From NCBI GenBank assembly GCA_002373165.1, contig DFJS01000026.1, positions 1-64,000 of the forward strand: a DNA stretch of 64,000 bases, in the 5' to 3' direction. Under the pieces are notes generated by a model. It ran no database searches. It was not told the origin of the DNA and saw nothing but the letters and a program-made list of their open reading frames with translations. How positions within the stretch are numbered: the stretch's first letter is position 1; every line of letters begins with the position of its first letter. Shown here in pieces: positions 54,008 through 63,641 of this stretch. Both the position numbers and the translations under genes were made by a program. Source of the stretch: Ruminococcus sp. UBA3665 (lineage in GTDB: Bacteria; Bacillota; Clostridia; Oscillospirales; Ruminococcaceae).

Positions 54008-54302
54008 AATATTGCAGGCTCTCTGGATTCAGAGGGGACGTTTTCTTGGAATATTTTTATTTTTTCGGGCTGTCTGCCTGATAATATCCTAACCCTGAAG
54101 GAAGCCTTCCGGGCTTCCGGTACTTAGATATGCAAGTCCGTTCTGGCGGCCGGATTACCGTCAGTCAAACCATTACAAATGAATTACTGCATTCTGTTTC
54201 TGCAAATAGTTTTTTTATTCCTTCCTGTGCAGCAGTCCAACCATCGTTTATTGGCAGAAAAGCAGCAATGCAGCATTTGTGCACCATGAAATGAGGTAAC
54301 TA
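54008..54302 (+). promoter_or_regulatory. Long structured 5' leader of the RNase J mRNA
   Basis: The predicted 5' end pairs with sequence 75 nt on: ATATT-G-CAGGC (54009-54019) with GCCTG-AT-AATAT (54076-54087). Inside is CTCT/AGAG; downstream come GGAAGCC/GGCTTCC (54100-54118) and CTGGCGG/CCGTCAG (54143-54164). No riboswitch class was recognised. A 54-codon open frame (54130-54294) exists but has no ribosome site. Confidence 0.55.
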
Positions 54303-56096
54303 TTGAATCATCAGAATTTACACACAAACCGCAGTCAGGGCAGCACGGAACCCCGGCAGAAACGTTATGCGGCACAGAATCCCGATCAAAAACCGGTTAA
54401 AGCTCCCAGAAAAAATACAAAAGCTCATGAACAGCACAGAGCTCCCGTGCGGATTATTCCTCTGGGCGGCCTGAACGAAATCGGCAAAAATATGACCGTT
54501 TTTGAATGCAGCAATGATATGTTCATTCTGGACTGCGGTCTTGCCTTTCCGGATGCCGAAATGCCCGGCGTAGATATTGTCATTCCGGATTTTTCCTATG
54601 TTCTGCATCATCAGGATAAATTAAGAGGCATTATCATCACACACGGCCATGAAGATCATATCGGCGGCCTGGCCTATCTGCTGAAAAATGTCAGTGCGCC
54701 GGTTTATGCATCTGCCATGACAATCGGCCTGATCAAGCACAAGCTGGAAGAACACGGCATTCTCAACAAAGTGCCGCTGCATGTCATGGAAGCCAAAAAA
54801 ACAATCAAAATGGGCTGTATGACGGCAGAATTTATCAAAGTCAATCATTCTATTCCCGGTTCGATGGGCGTAATTATTTATACTCCTGCCGGCGTACTGG
54901 TACACACGGGCGATTTCAAAGTAGATTTTTCTCCGGTAGACGGCGAACGCATTGATCTGGGGCGTTTCGGCGAACTGGGCAGCAAGGGCGTGCTGGCACT
55001 GATGGCCGATTCTACAAATGCCGAACGTCCCGGCTATACGCCTTCGGAGAGCAAAGTAGGCGCATCGTTCGAGAATCTGTTTGCCAAAGCCGGAAACCGC
55101 CGGATTATTATTGCAACTTTCTCATCCAATATTCACCGTGTCCAGCAGATTATCAATATGGCCGCCAAAACAAAGCGAAAAGTTGCCGTCCTTGGCCGCA
55201 GCATGGTCAATGTCATCGCTACGGCACTGGAGCTGGGCTATCTGGATGTGCCGAAAAATATCATCATCGATATTGAAACAATCAACCAGTATGCGCCGGA
55301 ACAGCTTGTGCTGATTACTACCGGCAGTCAGGGCGAACCGATGTCCGCACTGACCCGGATGGCAATGCATGACCATAATAAAATCAATATTACGCCGCTG
55401 GATTTTATCATTCTTTCAGCTACGCCGATTCCCGGCAATGAAAAGCATGTGACAAAAGTTGTGAACGAACTGCTGAAATCCGGCGCGGAAGTCATCTACG
55501 AATCCATGTACGATGTGCATGTTTCCGGCCATGCCTGTCAGGAAGAGCTGAAACTGATGCTTGCCCTGACAAAGCCGAAATTCTTCATTCCCATGCATGG
55601 CGAATACAAGCATCTTGTCAAGCACAGAGGGCTAGCTCTGGAAATGGGCATCCCGAAAGAAAATATTATTCTTGCCTCTATCGGCAATGTAATCGAAACA
55701 GACGGAAATTCCATGCAGATTGTCGGGCAGGTGCCGGCCGGGCGCACACTGGTGGACGGCCTGGGCGTGGGCGATGTCGGCTCTATTGTTCTGCGTGACA
55801 GAAAGCATCTTTCCGAAGACGGCCTGATTATTATCATCATCGGCATTGAAAAAAATACAAACGAAATTGTCGCCGGCCCTGATATTGTTTCGCGCGGTTT
55901 TGTCTATGTCCGCGAAGCAGAAGAAATGATGGTGCAGGCAAAACAGATTATGCGCCGCACTCTGGACGACTGCACGTATGCCGAACTCCGGGAATGGTCT
56001 TCCCTGAAAACCAAGCTCCGCGACAAAATGTCGGAATTTATCTTTGAACAGACCAAGCGCAGCCCCATGATTCTGCCGATTATCATGGAAATCTGA
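54303..56096 (+). CDS. rnj: Ribonuclease J
   Basis: 5'-to-3' exoribonuclease and endonuclease central to mRNA decay and rRNA maturation; 597 residues. A basic disordered N-terminal extension (1-47) precedes the metallo-beta-lactamase core: IIPLGGLNEIGKNM, the metal motif THGHEDHIGG, VLVHTGDFKVD, then the beta-CASP domain with ADSTNAERPG and ATFSSNIHRVQQI, PMHGEYKH and the C-terminal domain. The start is a TTG at 54303 with GAGGT 4 nt before it; this spacing is short, so an inefficient or regulated start is possible. Next gene in the same direction is gdpP. Confidence 0.94.
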   Translation: MNHQNLHTNRSQGSTEPRQKRYAAQNPDQKPVKAPRKNTKAHEQHRAPVRIIPLGGLNEIGKNMTVFECSNDMFILDCGLAFPDAEMPGVDIVIPDFSYVLHHQDKLRGIIITHGHEDHIGGLAYLLKNVSAPVYASAMTIGLIKHKLEEHGILNKVPLHVMEAKKTIKMGCMTAEFIKVNHSIPGSMGVIIYTPAGVLVHTGDFKVDFSPVDGERIDLGRFGELGSKGVLALMADSTNAERPGYTPSESKVGASFENLFAKAGNRRIIIATFSSNIHRVQQIINMAAKTKRKVAVLGRSMVNVIATALELGYLDVPKNIIIDIETINQYAPEQLVLITTGSQGEPMSALTRMAMHDHNKINITPLDFIILSATPIPGNEKHVTKVVNELLKSGAEVIYESMYDVHVSGHACQEELKLMLALTKPKFFIPMHGEYKHLVKHRGLALEMGIPKENIILASIGNVIETDGNSMQIVGQVPAGRTLVDGLGVGDVGSIVLRDRKHLSEDGLIIIIIGIEKNTNEIVAGPDIVSRGFVYVREAEEMMVQAKQIMRRTLDDCTYAELREWSSLKTKLRDKMSEFIFEQTKRSPMILPIIMEI

Positions 56097-56143
56097 ACCT
56101 CTGCGCCAAACGGGGCATTTTACTGTGAAAGGAGTATGACAGG

Positions 56144-58099
56144 TTGAAGCCAAAGTATCATGTGGCACTCTGGGTGCTGACAGTCCTGCTGCTTTTGCTG
56201 ACAGTGATTACCGCCGCGGTACTTTACCGCAGCGGCTCCCGGTACAGCTTTCTGTACAGCCTTCCGGCGTTTCTGCTTGTAGGTGTAACCGGTTTTACCC
56301 TTCTGGATTCGCACAGAAACAGAATCCGCTATATCGCCCGTCTGAACCAGGAATGCACCGAAGCCGAACTTGCTACTTTCCAGCAGCTGGATATGGGACT
56401 CTGCGTACTGGACGAAGACAGCATCCTGCTGCATTACAACGACTATTTCAGTGAAAAAATTCTGGAATCGGAAGATCTTTTCGGCAAAAAACTGCCTGAT
56501 TATCTTCCGCTGGATGTTTCGGCCGAACTACAGCAGGTCAGCTGGCAGGAAAGCTTTTATCAGGTAAAAGCCGTTTCCTATCAGGGCGGAGAAAAAAATC
56601 TGACTGCCTTTTTATGGACAGATATCACAGAACTGGAAAAGCTCCGGCAGGATTATCAGAATTCCCGTCCGTGTGTACTGCTGATTGTTGTGGATAATTA
56701 CGAGGATTTAATCCAGAATGCCAAAGAAAGTGTCCGGCTGGAAATCAGCGCGGCAATTGAAAAGCTTCTGGAACAGTTTGTCTCTCATACCAACGGTATT
56801 CTGAAACGCCTGAAAAATGACCGTTTTTTTGCTGTGCTGGAAGAAGAATATATTCAAAAACTGATTGAAGAAAAATTCAGTATTCTGGACGATGCCCGGA
56901 ATATTCACGCAGATGAGAAAAACTGTGTTACTTTCTCGATCGGCGTAGGGCATGGGGCTTCCACCATGCAGGAGAGCGAGGCATGGGCAGTGCAGTGTCT
57001 GGATATGGCTCTTGGCCGGGGCGGCGATCAGGCGGCCGTCAAATCTGACGGCGGATTCCGGTTTTTCGGCGGCGTTTCCAAGGGCGTGGAAAAGAAATCC
57101 CGCGCCAAAACAAGAATTATTGCCGAAGCCATTCAGGATTTGATTCTGCACAGTGCCAATGTTTATATTATGGGGCACAGGTTCGGCGATCTGGATTCTA
57201 TCGGGTCAGCCTGCGGCCTTGCGGGCGCGGTCAGACTGATGAAAATCCCTGTGAATGTAGTGGTCGATCCGGAAAAAAATCTCTCCAAACAGCTGATTGC
57301 CATTGCAGAAGAAGAAATGGGAAAAGAACTCTTTCTCACACCCCAGCAGGCAATTGATACTATCACAGAAGATACACTGCTTGTCATTGTCGATACTCAT
57401 AATAAAGATATTCTGGAAAGCCAGGAACTCTATCAGGCAGCAAAACAGGTTGTTGTCATCGATCACCACAGGAAAAATGTCAATTATGTAGATAATGCCG
57501 TTGTCTTCCATCACGAGCCGTATGCTTCTTCCGCCTGCGAAATGGTAACGGAATTAATCCAGTATTTCAAACTTGTCAAAGAAGTAGATGCCTGCTGTGC
57601 CAATTGTCTGCTTTCCGGCATTATGCTGGATACGAAAAATTTTGTCATGCGCACAGGCGTGCGAACGTTTGAAGCGGCCGCTTATCTGAAAAAAATCGGC
57701 GCAGATACTGTCAAAGTCAAGGGCCTGTTCTCTGGTTCCATTGAAGCTTATAAAAGCCGTGCCGAAATTGTCGGTTCTGCGGAAATCATCGGCTGTCATG
57801 CGATTGCCATTGCCCCAGAACAAACCCCGGAAATCCGTCTGGTTGCTCCGCAGGCCGCTGACGAACTGCTGAGTATTTCCAAAGTAGATGCCGCATTTGT
57901 TATTTATGCCGTAAAAGATTCTGTTTCTATCTCGGCGCGGTCACTGGGCGCAGTCAATGTGCAGGTCATTATGGAACAGCTCGGCGGCGGCGGTCATCAG
58001 ACAATGGCCGCTACACAAATCCCGAATATTACCCCGGAAGAAGCCAAACAGCAGCTGCTTGCCGTACTTGCCGAAACCCGGGGTAATCAAAATAATTAA
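56144..58099 (+). CDS. gdpP: Cyclic-di-AMP phosphodiesterase GdpP
   Basis: Hydrolyses c-di-AMP and so controls potassium, turgor and wall balance. The 651 residues contain two N-terminal helices (about 6-26 and 30-48), a degenerate PAS, a degenerate GGDEF (about 170-300) and a DHH-DHHA1 unit with [27 protein letters not shown] and [12 protein letters not shown]. The start is TTG 56144 with AAGGAG at 9 nt. Followed by rplI-dnaB, the usual order in Firmicutes. Confidence 0.95.
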   Translation: MKPKYHVALWVLTVLLLLLTVITAAVLYRSGSRYSFLYSLPAFLLVGVTGFTLLDSHRNRIRYIARLNQECTEAELATFQQLDMGLCVLDEDSILLHYNDYFSEKILESEDLFGKKLPDYLPLDVSAELQQVSWQESFYQVKAVSYQGGEKNLTAFLWTDITELEKLRQDYQNSRPCVLLIVVDNYEDLIQNAKESVRLEISAAIEKLLEQFVSHTNGILKRLKNDRFFAVLEEEYIQKLIEEKFSILDDARNIHADEKNCVTFSIGVGHGASTMQESEAWAVQCLDMALGRGGDQAAVKSDGGFRFFGGVSKGVEKKSRAKTRIIAEAIQDLILHSANVYIMGHRFGDLDSIGSACGLAGAVRLMKIPVNVVVDPEKNLSKQLIAIAEEEMGKELFLTPQQAIDTITEDTLLVIVDTHNKDILESQELYQAAKQVVVIDHHRKNVNYVDNAVVFHHEPYASSACEMVTELIQYFKLVKEVDACCANCLLSGIMLDTKNFVMRTGVRTFEAAAYLKKIGADTVKVKGLFSGSIEAYKSRAEIVGSAEIIGCHAIAIAPEQTPEIRLVAPQAADELLSISKVDAAFVIYAVKDSVSISARSLGAVNVQVIMEQLGGGGHQTMAATQIPNITPEEAKQQLLAVLAETRGNQNN

Positions 58100-58131
58100 T
58101 ACTTATCAACAGAAAGGATGAACGTTTTCCC

Positions 58132-58578
58132 ATGAAAGTTATTTTTATCCAGGACGTGAAAGGCACTGCCAAAAAAGGCGAGCTGAAAGAAGTCGCCGAC
58201 GGCTATGCCCGCAATATGCTTCTGAAAAAAGGCCTTGCTGTAGAGGCCACTCCCGAAAATATCAATAAGCTCCAGGGACAGAAAGCATCTGCACAGCATA
58301 AAAAAGATGTTGAAAAACAAAATGCCGAAGAAATCAAATCTGCCATCGACGGAAAAAAAGTTGTCATCTCCGCCAAGGCAGGAAGCGGCAGCCGGCTGTT
58401 CGGCTCTGTGACAACCGCACAGATTGCACAGGAAATCGAAGCACAGCACGGCTGCAAAGTGGATAAGAAAAAAATTGTTCTCAAATCCGATATCAAGGCA
58501 TTTGGCAGCTTTTCCGCAGAAATACGCCTTTATACCGGCATTTCTGCCAATATTGCCATTGAAGTCATCGAAGCATAA
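58132..58578 (+). CDS. rplI: Ribosomal protein L9
   Basis: Large-subunit protein of 148 residues; [28 protein letters not shown] is split over the typical N-terminal domain, followed by a long helix and the C-terminal RNA-binding domain. GAAAGGATG ribosome site. Between gdpP and dnaB as in most Firmicutes. Confidence 0.98.
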   Translation: MKVIFIQDVKGTAKKGELKEVADGYARNMLLKKGLAVEATPENINKLQGQKASAQHKKDVEKQNAEEIKSAIDGKKVVISAKAGSGSRLFGSVTTAQIAQEIEAQHGCKVDKKKIVLKSDIKAFGSFSAEIRLYTGISANIAIEVIEA

Positions 58579-58630
58579 TCTATAGGGCGGCATTTTCACA
58601 GCCGCCCTTATTCAGGGAAAGGGGAATTTT

Positions 58631-59971
58631 ATGCCTGATTTTGAACAGATTAACATGCCTTACAGTCTGGAAGCAGAACAGACCATTCTTGGTGCCATTC
58701 TGATTGATCCGGATGCGCTGGGCGTTGCACTGGAATATCTTAAGCCGGAATGTTTTTATATCGAACAGCACCGTAATTTATTCAGCGTTATGACAACCAT
58801 GTTTGCCAAAGGCGGCCATGTGGATGTGATTACCGTACTGGATCAGGCTATGGCCGCACATATTTTTGAAACTTCTACAGAAGCTAAAAATTATCTGGCC
58901 AATCTTGCCGAAATTGTTCCGACAACGGCCAATCTGGAAAGCTACTGCAAAATTGTAGCCGGAAAATATTACATCCGCGCTCTTGCAGAAACTGCACAGA
59001 AAATTCTGACAGATATCCGGAACGGCGAAACAGATGCCCAGATGCTTCTGGACAGTGCCGAACAGCAGATTTTCTCTATCCGTCAGGGGCGGGATATCAC
59101 AGGCCTGATTCCCCTCCGGGAAATTGTCACTGAAACTTATACACAGGTCGGACTTCTTGCAGGCCCCGACAGAGATAAATACAAAGGCATGGCCACGGGA
59201 TTTTCCCACCTGGACAGTATGATCTCCGGGCTGAACAAATCTGACCTGATTCTGATTGCGGCCCGCCCTGCCATGGGCAAAACTGCCTTTGCGCTGAATC
59301 TGGCACAGAATGTCGCCAAAACACATCCGAATCAAGCTGTCTGCATTTTTTCTCTGGAAATGCCCCGTGCCCAGCTTGCCGCCCGTCTGCTTTCGGCATC
59401 GGCACAGGTAGATTCCAACCGGCTCCGCAACGGAAGACTCAGCGGCGACGACTGGCTACGGCTTGCTTCCGGCGCAAGCTATCTGTCCAATATGCCGATT
59501 TATATCGACGATACAGCCAATATCACAGTGCCGCAGATCAAATCCAAACTGAGAAGAATCAAAAATCTTGGGCTTGTGGTAATTGATTATCTGGGACTGA
59601 TTCAAAGCACTCTGAAAACTGAAAGCCGTGTTGTCATTGTTGCCGAAATCACCCGTCAGCTGAAAATTATGGCCAAAGAACTGAATGTGCCTGTTATTTT
59701 GCTTTCACAGCTCTCTCGCGGCCCGGAAAACCGTACGGATAAGCGTCCCATGCTTTCTGACCTGCGCGATTCCGGTTCTATCGAGCAGGATGCCGATATT
59801 GTATTATTCCTGTACCGTGATGTATATTATAACAAGAACAGCGACACTCCCAATGTGGCAGAATGCATTGTTGCCAAAAACCGGCACGGCGAATGCGGCA
59901 CGGCAAACCTGATCTGGGACGGACAGTACACAAGATTTTCTTCTATGGAGCGGACAGATGCATCCTCCTGA
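58631..59971 (+). CDS. dnaB: Replicative DNA helicase
   Basis: Hexameric 5'-to-3' helicase of the replisome (called DnaC in Bacillus), 446 residues. The N-terminal helical domain opens MPYSLEAEQTILGAIL; the RecA-like motor has Walker A ARPAMGKTAFALN (about 215), IFSLEM, Walker B VVIDYLGLI and the DLRDSGSIEQDAD arginine-finger region. No intein. AAAGGGG ribosome site; overlaps tilS by 14 nt. Confidence 0.97.
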   Translation: MPDFEQINMPYSLEAEQTILGAILIDPDALGVALEYLKPECFYIEQHRNLFSVMTTMFAKGGHVDVITVLDQAMAAHIFETSTEAKNYLANLAEIVPTTANLESYCKIVAGKYYIRALAETAQKILTDIRNGETDAQMLLDSAEQQIFSIRQGRDITGLIPLREIVTETYTQVGLLAGPDRDKYKGMATGFSHLDSMISGLNKSDLILIAARPAMGKTAFALNLAQNVAKTHPNQAVCIFSLEMPRAQLAARLLSASAQVDSNRLRNGRLSGDDWLRLASGASYLSNMPIYIDDTANITVPQIKSKLRRIKNLGLVVIDYLGLIQSTLKTESRVVIVAEITRQLKIMAKELNVPVILLSQLSRGPENRTDKRPMLSDLRDSGSIEQDADIVLFLYRDVYYNKNSDTPNVAECIVAKNRHGECGTANLIWDGQYTRFSSMERTDASS

Positions 59972-61292
59972 TGCTGTCCGGACATTTCTGGAACAGGAAA
60001 AAATCCACAGCTGTTCTGTGACCTGTGCCTTGTCCGGCGGCGCGGACAGTGTCTGCCTGCTGCTCTGTCTGCTGAAATTCCGTGAAAAATATCATCTGGA
60101 GCTTTCGGCCATTCACATCCAGCACAATCTGCGCGGAGAAGAAAGTCTCCGGGATGAACGATTCTGTGCCGATCTGTGCAGAAAACTGGATATTCCCTTG
60201 CAGATTATTCCTGTCGATGTGCAGGCTTACCGGAAACTGCACGGCGGTTCGGAAGAAAATGCCGCCAGAGAATGCCGTTATCAGGCATTTGAAACACATG
60301 CCCGTGCATTTGTTGCCACGGCGCACAATGCCTCGGATAATCTGGAAACTATCATCTTCCGGCTTGCCAGAGGAACCGGCCTGAAAGGCCTTTGCGGCAT
60401 TCCGCCGCGGCGCGGCAGATATCTGCGTCCTCTGCTGCAATCCAGCCGGAAAGAAATCGAACAGTTTCTGTCAGAACAAACGATTTCTTTTGTCACAGAT
60501 TCGACCAATCAGCAGGACTGCTATACCCGGAATTTTATCCGGCATCATATCACGCCGCTGTTATCGAAAATCTGTCCGGGCAGTCCGGAAAAAAGCACTT
60601 CCATGCTGACGGATATCCTGCGGCAGGAAGAAGATTTCCTGGAACTTTCCGCACAGCAAGCCTATGCCGGGCATTTTCATCAGAACACACTGCAAAATCT
60701 TCAGGAACTGCATCCGGCTGTCCAGAGAAGATGCATTGCCATATTTCTGGAACAGAATCATCTTCCGGCCAGTTATTATCAGATCTGTCAGGTACAGAAA
60801 CTGATTTCCTGCGGCGGCACGGCAGAACTTGTCCGGGGCAATGTCACGGCACATGTCAGTCAGCATATTCTGTTTCTGGAGCACACGGTGAAAGAAATTC
60901 CGGAAATTCATCTGCTGCCCGGTGAAAACCGGATTTTTCCGGGATTTTCCGTCACTGCCGAACTGATTGACAAAAAAAATTATGAAGAATTTGAAAAAAT
61001 TCACAAATTATTTGCAAATTCCGCTCTGGATTATGATATAATAAAAAAGCCCGCAGTTCTGCATGGCAGAAAAAGCGGCCTGTATCTGAAAACTGTCGGC
61101 AGAACTCATACTGTTTCTGTCAAAAAATGGCTTCAGACACAGCCTGTTCTGGAACGGAATCTTCTGCATTATCTTTCAGACGAAAACGGCCTGCTGTGGG
61201 TGCAGAATCTGGGGACTGCCGCCCGCGCCGCCGTAACGGATGCCACAGAGAAAATGCTGATTCTGCATGTTCACAGAACCGACACAGAATGA
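59958..61292 (+). CDS. tilS: tRNA(Ile)-lysidine synthase
   Basis: Modifies the CAU anticodon of isoleucine tRNA to lysidine so that it reads AUA; essential. The 444 residues have the PP-loop ALSGGADSVCLLL (about 26-38), IQHNLRGEESLRDE, TAHNASDNLET and the C-terminal substrate-binding domains. The ATG overlaps the dnaB end. The hpt gene often found between tilS and ftsH is absent. Confidence 0.95.
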   Translation: MHPPDAVRTFLEQEKIHSCSVTCALSGGADSVCLLLCLLKFREKYHLELSAIHIQHNLRGEESLRDERFCADLCRKLDIPLQIIPVDVQAYRKLHGGSEENAARECRYQAFETHARAFVATAHNASDNLETIIFRLARGTGLKGLCGIPPRRGRYLRPLLQSSRKEIEQFLSEQTISFVTDSTNQQDCYTRNFIRHHITPLLSKICPGSPEKSTSMLTDILRQEEDFLELSAQQAYAGHFHQNTLQNLQELHPAVQRRCIAIFLEQNHLPASYYQICQVQKLISCGGTAELVRGNVTAHVSQHILFLEHTVKEIPEIHLLPGENRIFPGFSVTAELIDKKNYEEFEKIHKLFANSALDYDIIKKPAVLHGRKSGLYLKTVGRTHTVSVKKWLQTQPVLERNLLHYLSDENGLLWVQNLGTAARAAVTDATEKMLILHVHRTDTE

Positions 61293-61302
61293 ACATCCGG
61301 TT

Positions 61303-61316
61303 ATCACAATTGTGAT
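61303..61316. promoter_or_regulatory. 14-bp perfect palindrome before ftsH
   Basis: ATCACAATTGTGAT lies just upstream of TATACT, in the promoter spacer; a candidate operator for an unidentified dimeric regulator. Confidence 0.45.
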
Positions 61317-61317
61317 G

Positions 61318-61323
61318 TATACT
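61318..61323 (+). promoter_or_regulatory. -10 box of ftsH
   Basis: TATACT without a good -35; predicted start about 61330, just before the CIRCE-like element. Confidence 0.5.
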
Positions 61324-61335
61324 AAGGCATCAAAA

Positions 61336-61362
61336 TTAGCAGTCTCGCTTTGAGAGTGCCAA
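61336..61362. promoter_or_regulatory. CIRCE-like element before ftsH
   Basis: TTAGCAGTC-N9-GAGTGCCAA: one mismatch per arm from the consensus TTAGCACTC-N9-GAGTGCTAA, with the exact 9-nt spacing. Its position downstream of the -10 box matches that of the perfect CIRCE at groES. HrcA may bind it weakly. Confidence 0.65.
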
Positions 61363-61420
61363 TTTTTAAGATATTATCTTTCATCAATTGCATTGCAAAA
61401 GTCAAAAAGGAGTGAAGCAC

Positions 61421-63322
61421 TTGACACCAAAAAGAAGCAGAGGCATTGCCGCTTATCTGATTATTGCAGCATTGCTGATTTTCCTCGCAGCCTATATGCT
61501 GCCGCAGTTCAATAAAAAAGAACCAGAGTACACATATTCCGAGATTATCTCTCATTTTGACAATCTGGAAGTAACCGGCTATACGCTGGATCTGGGAACA
61601 GGCGAGCTGAAACTGAAACTGGAAAATTCCAGCGAGGAAGTCGCGTATTCTGTCCCTAATGTATCTATTTTTCTGAATGATACGGAAGATTACAGAATCC
61701 ACTACAACCAGGAACATCCGGACACGCCGCTGGATCAGGATTATTATAAAATTACAGATAATTCCTGGCTGATTACCTATGTACCGACGTTTATCATACT
61801 GGTCATGGGCGTAGTGCTGTTTATCTTCATGATGCGGCAGGCAGGCGGCACAAAATACACCAATTTCGGCAAAGCGACAATCAAAACACAGGCCGACAGC
61901 AAAAAGGCAACTTTCAAAGACGTTGCCGGAGCGGACGAAGAAAAATTTGAAATGGCCGAAATTGTGGACTTTCTGAAAAATCCTAAAAAATATGCCGAAA
62001 TCGGCGCAAGAATCCCTAAGGGCGTTCTGCTGTTAGGCCCTCCCGGAACAGGTAAAACTCTGCTTGCCCGTGCCGTCGCCGGCGAGGCCGGATGCCCGTT
62101 CTATCCGATTTCCGGTTCGGATTTCGTCGAAATGTTCGTCGGCGTGGGTGCTTCCCGTGTGCGTGACCTGTTCGACACAGCCAAGAGAAATTCCCCGTCT
62201 ATTATTTTTATTGACGAAATTGATGCTGTCGGCAGACACAGAGGCGCAGGCCTCGGCGGCGGCCATGACGAACGCGAACAGACTCTTAACCAGCTGCTGG
62301 TAGAAATGGACGGCTTTACCGGAAATGAAAGCGTAATTGTCATTGCGGCAACCAACAGACGGGATATTCTTGACCCTGCCCTGCTCCGTCCCGGCAGATT
62401 CGACCGGCAGATTGTTGTCGGCTATCCGGATATCAAAGGCAGAGAAGATATTCTGAAAGTGCATACTAAAAACAAGCCGCTTGCACCGGATGTCAATCTG
62501 AAAGACATTGCCAAGACAACTGTAGGCTTTACGGGTGCCGATCTGGAAAACCTGACAAATGAAGCCGCTCTGCTGGCCGCAAGATCCAACAGAAAATCTA
62601 TTACTAATCAGGATATTGCAGAAGCTACGATCAAAGTAGTAGCAGGCCCTGAAAAGAAATCCAAAGTCAAGACCGAACGCGAAGTCAAACTGACTGCCTA
62701 TCACGAAGCCGGTCACGCCATCTGCACTTACTACTGCCCGCATCAGGACAAAGTGCATCAGATTTCCATTGTTCCCAGAGGTATGGCCGGCGGCTATACG
62801 CTCTCGCTCCCGGAACATGACAAATCTTACAACAGCCTGAAAGAAATGCATGAAGAAATCATCGTTCTGCTGGGCGGCCGCGTAGCCGAAAAGCTGATTA
62901 TGGACGATATCTCCACAGGTGCTTCCAACGACCTGGAACGCGCTACCCAGACTGCAAGAAGCATGATTACCCGTTACGGCTTCAGCGAAAAGCTCGGCCC
63001 TGTCGTTTACGGCAACGACCAGAGCGAACCCTTCCTCGGCCGTGATTTCAACAGCACTCCCAATTATTCCAACGAAGTTGCCGCTGAAATCGATGCTGAA
63101 ATCAGAAACTTTGTCGAAGACGGCTATGCCAGAGCAGAAGAAATTCTCCGTACGCATATCGACCAGCTGCATCTGGTTGCACAGTATCTGATCCGGCATG
63201 AAAAAATTGAAGGCCCTGAGTTTGAAAAACTCATGAAAGGCGAATCACTGGAAGATACAGTAAATCCTTTTGCTCCGGCAGAACAGGAACTTTCTGAACA
63301 GAAAGACTCTTTCCAAGAATAA
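61421..63322 (+). CDS. ftsH: ATP-dependent zinc metalloprotease FtsH
   Basis: Membrane AAA+ protease that removes damaged or regulatory proteins; 633 residues. Two helices (about 9-28 and 113-138) flank an outside domain; AAA+ motor with [21 protein letters not shown] and [19 protein letters not shown]; zinc protease motif HEAGHA, then [14 protein letters not shown]. The start is the TTG at 61421 because AAGGAG lies 8 nt upstream and the protein then begins [12 protein letters not shown]. It sits behind a CIRCE-like element. Confidence 0.96.
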   Translation: MTPKRSRGIAAYLIIAALLIFLAAYMLPQFNKKEPEYTYSEIISHFDNLEVTGYTLDLGTGELKLKLENSSEEVAYSVPNVSIFLNDTEDYRIHYNQEHPDTPLDQDYYKITDNSWLITYVPTFIILVMGVVLFIFMMRQAGGTKYTNFGKATIKTQADSKKATFKDVAGADEEKFEMAEIVDFLKNPKKYAEIGARIPKGVLLLGPPGTGKTLLARAVAGEAGCPFYPISGSDFVEMFVGVGASRVRDLFDTAKRNSPSIIFIDEIDAVGRHRGAGLGGGHDEREQTLNQLLVEMDGFTGNESVIVIAATNRRDILDPALLRPGRFDRQIVVGYPDIKGREDILKVHTKNKPLAPDVNLKDIAKTTVGFTGADLENLTNEAALLAARSNRKSITNQDIAEATIKVVAGPEKKSKVKTEREVKLTAYHEAGHAICTYYCPHQDKVHQISIVPRGMAGGYTLSLPEHDKSYNSLKEMHEEIIVLLGGRVAEKLIMDDISTGASNDLERATQTARSMITRYGFSEKLGPVVYGNDQSEPFLGRDFNSTPNYSNEVAAEIDAEIRNFVEDGYARAEEILRTHIDQLHLVAQYLIRHEKIEGPEFEKLMKGESLEDTVNPFAPAEQELSEQKDSFQE

Positions 63323-63330
63323 GCATCACA

Positions 63331-63362
63331 AAAGCCCCTGCCGTACGTACAGGGGCTTTGTT
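63331..63362 (+). terminator. Intrinsic terminator after ftsH
   Basis: Ten-pair stem AAAGCCCCTG/CAGGGGCTTT, 9-nt loop, then GTTATT; the T-run is short. Confidence 0.78.
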
Positions 63363-63579
63363 ATTCCAAAAGCAGAAATCCGCCGTATTCCTACTGTGCA
63401 GAGAGCTGTTTGCAGGCCGTTTCTGCACAGTACAGAATAGCAGCCACTCTCCTCCGGAATACAGAAATTCTTCTGCTGATGATATTCTATGCAGATTTTC
63501 CGGTTTTGCAACTGGAAATTTATGCCTGTGAAAACCGGATAAAATATTAAATTTTTCTGAATTTTTTTTGAATTTTCTC

Positions 63580-63608
63580 TTGATTTCTGTTTTATAATAT
63601 GCTATAAT
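63580..63608 (+). promoter_or_regulatory. Promoter of the last gene
   Basis: TTGATT, 17-nt spacer ending in TGC, TATAAT. Confidence 0.85.
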
Positions 63609-63641
63609 ATAAAAAATATCTGAAAGAAAGGCGTGAATGTT

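Larger units (their letters stand above)
63323..63641. other. Intergenic region after ftsH with two long inverted repeats
   Basis: Beyond the ftsH terminator there is an 11-bp inverted repeat TACTGTGCAGA (63392-63402) / TCTGCACAGTA (63422-63432) and a 9-bp one TCCGGTTTT (63499-63507) / AAAACCGGA (63531-63539). No supported ORF. An unannotated small RNA or degenerate element is possible. Confidence 0.5.

Noticed and set aside
53814..54092. 92-codon forward frame
   Set aside because: Starts inside the fusion gene, spans the RNase J promoter, and has no ribosome site.
54130..54294. 54-codon ORF in the RNase J leader
   Set aside because: No Shine-Dalgarno and unremarkable composition; kept only as part of the leader description.
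54008..54302. 6S RNA, T-box or other known RNA in the RNase J leader
   Set aside because: No T-box sequence and no 6S-type single long hairpin with central bubble; left as an unassigned leader.
62033..63199. 388-codon reverse frame
   Set aside because: Antisense of ftsH, whose forward frame has every expected motif; length comes from codon bias.
63231..63428. 65-codon reverse frame after ftsH
   Set aside because: Mostly antisense to ftsH and its terminator; no ribosome site.
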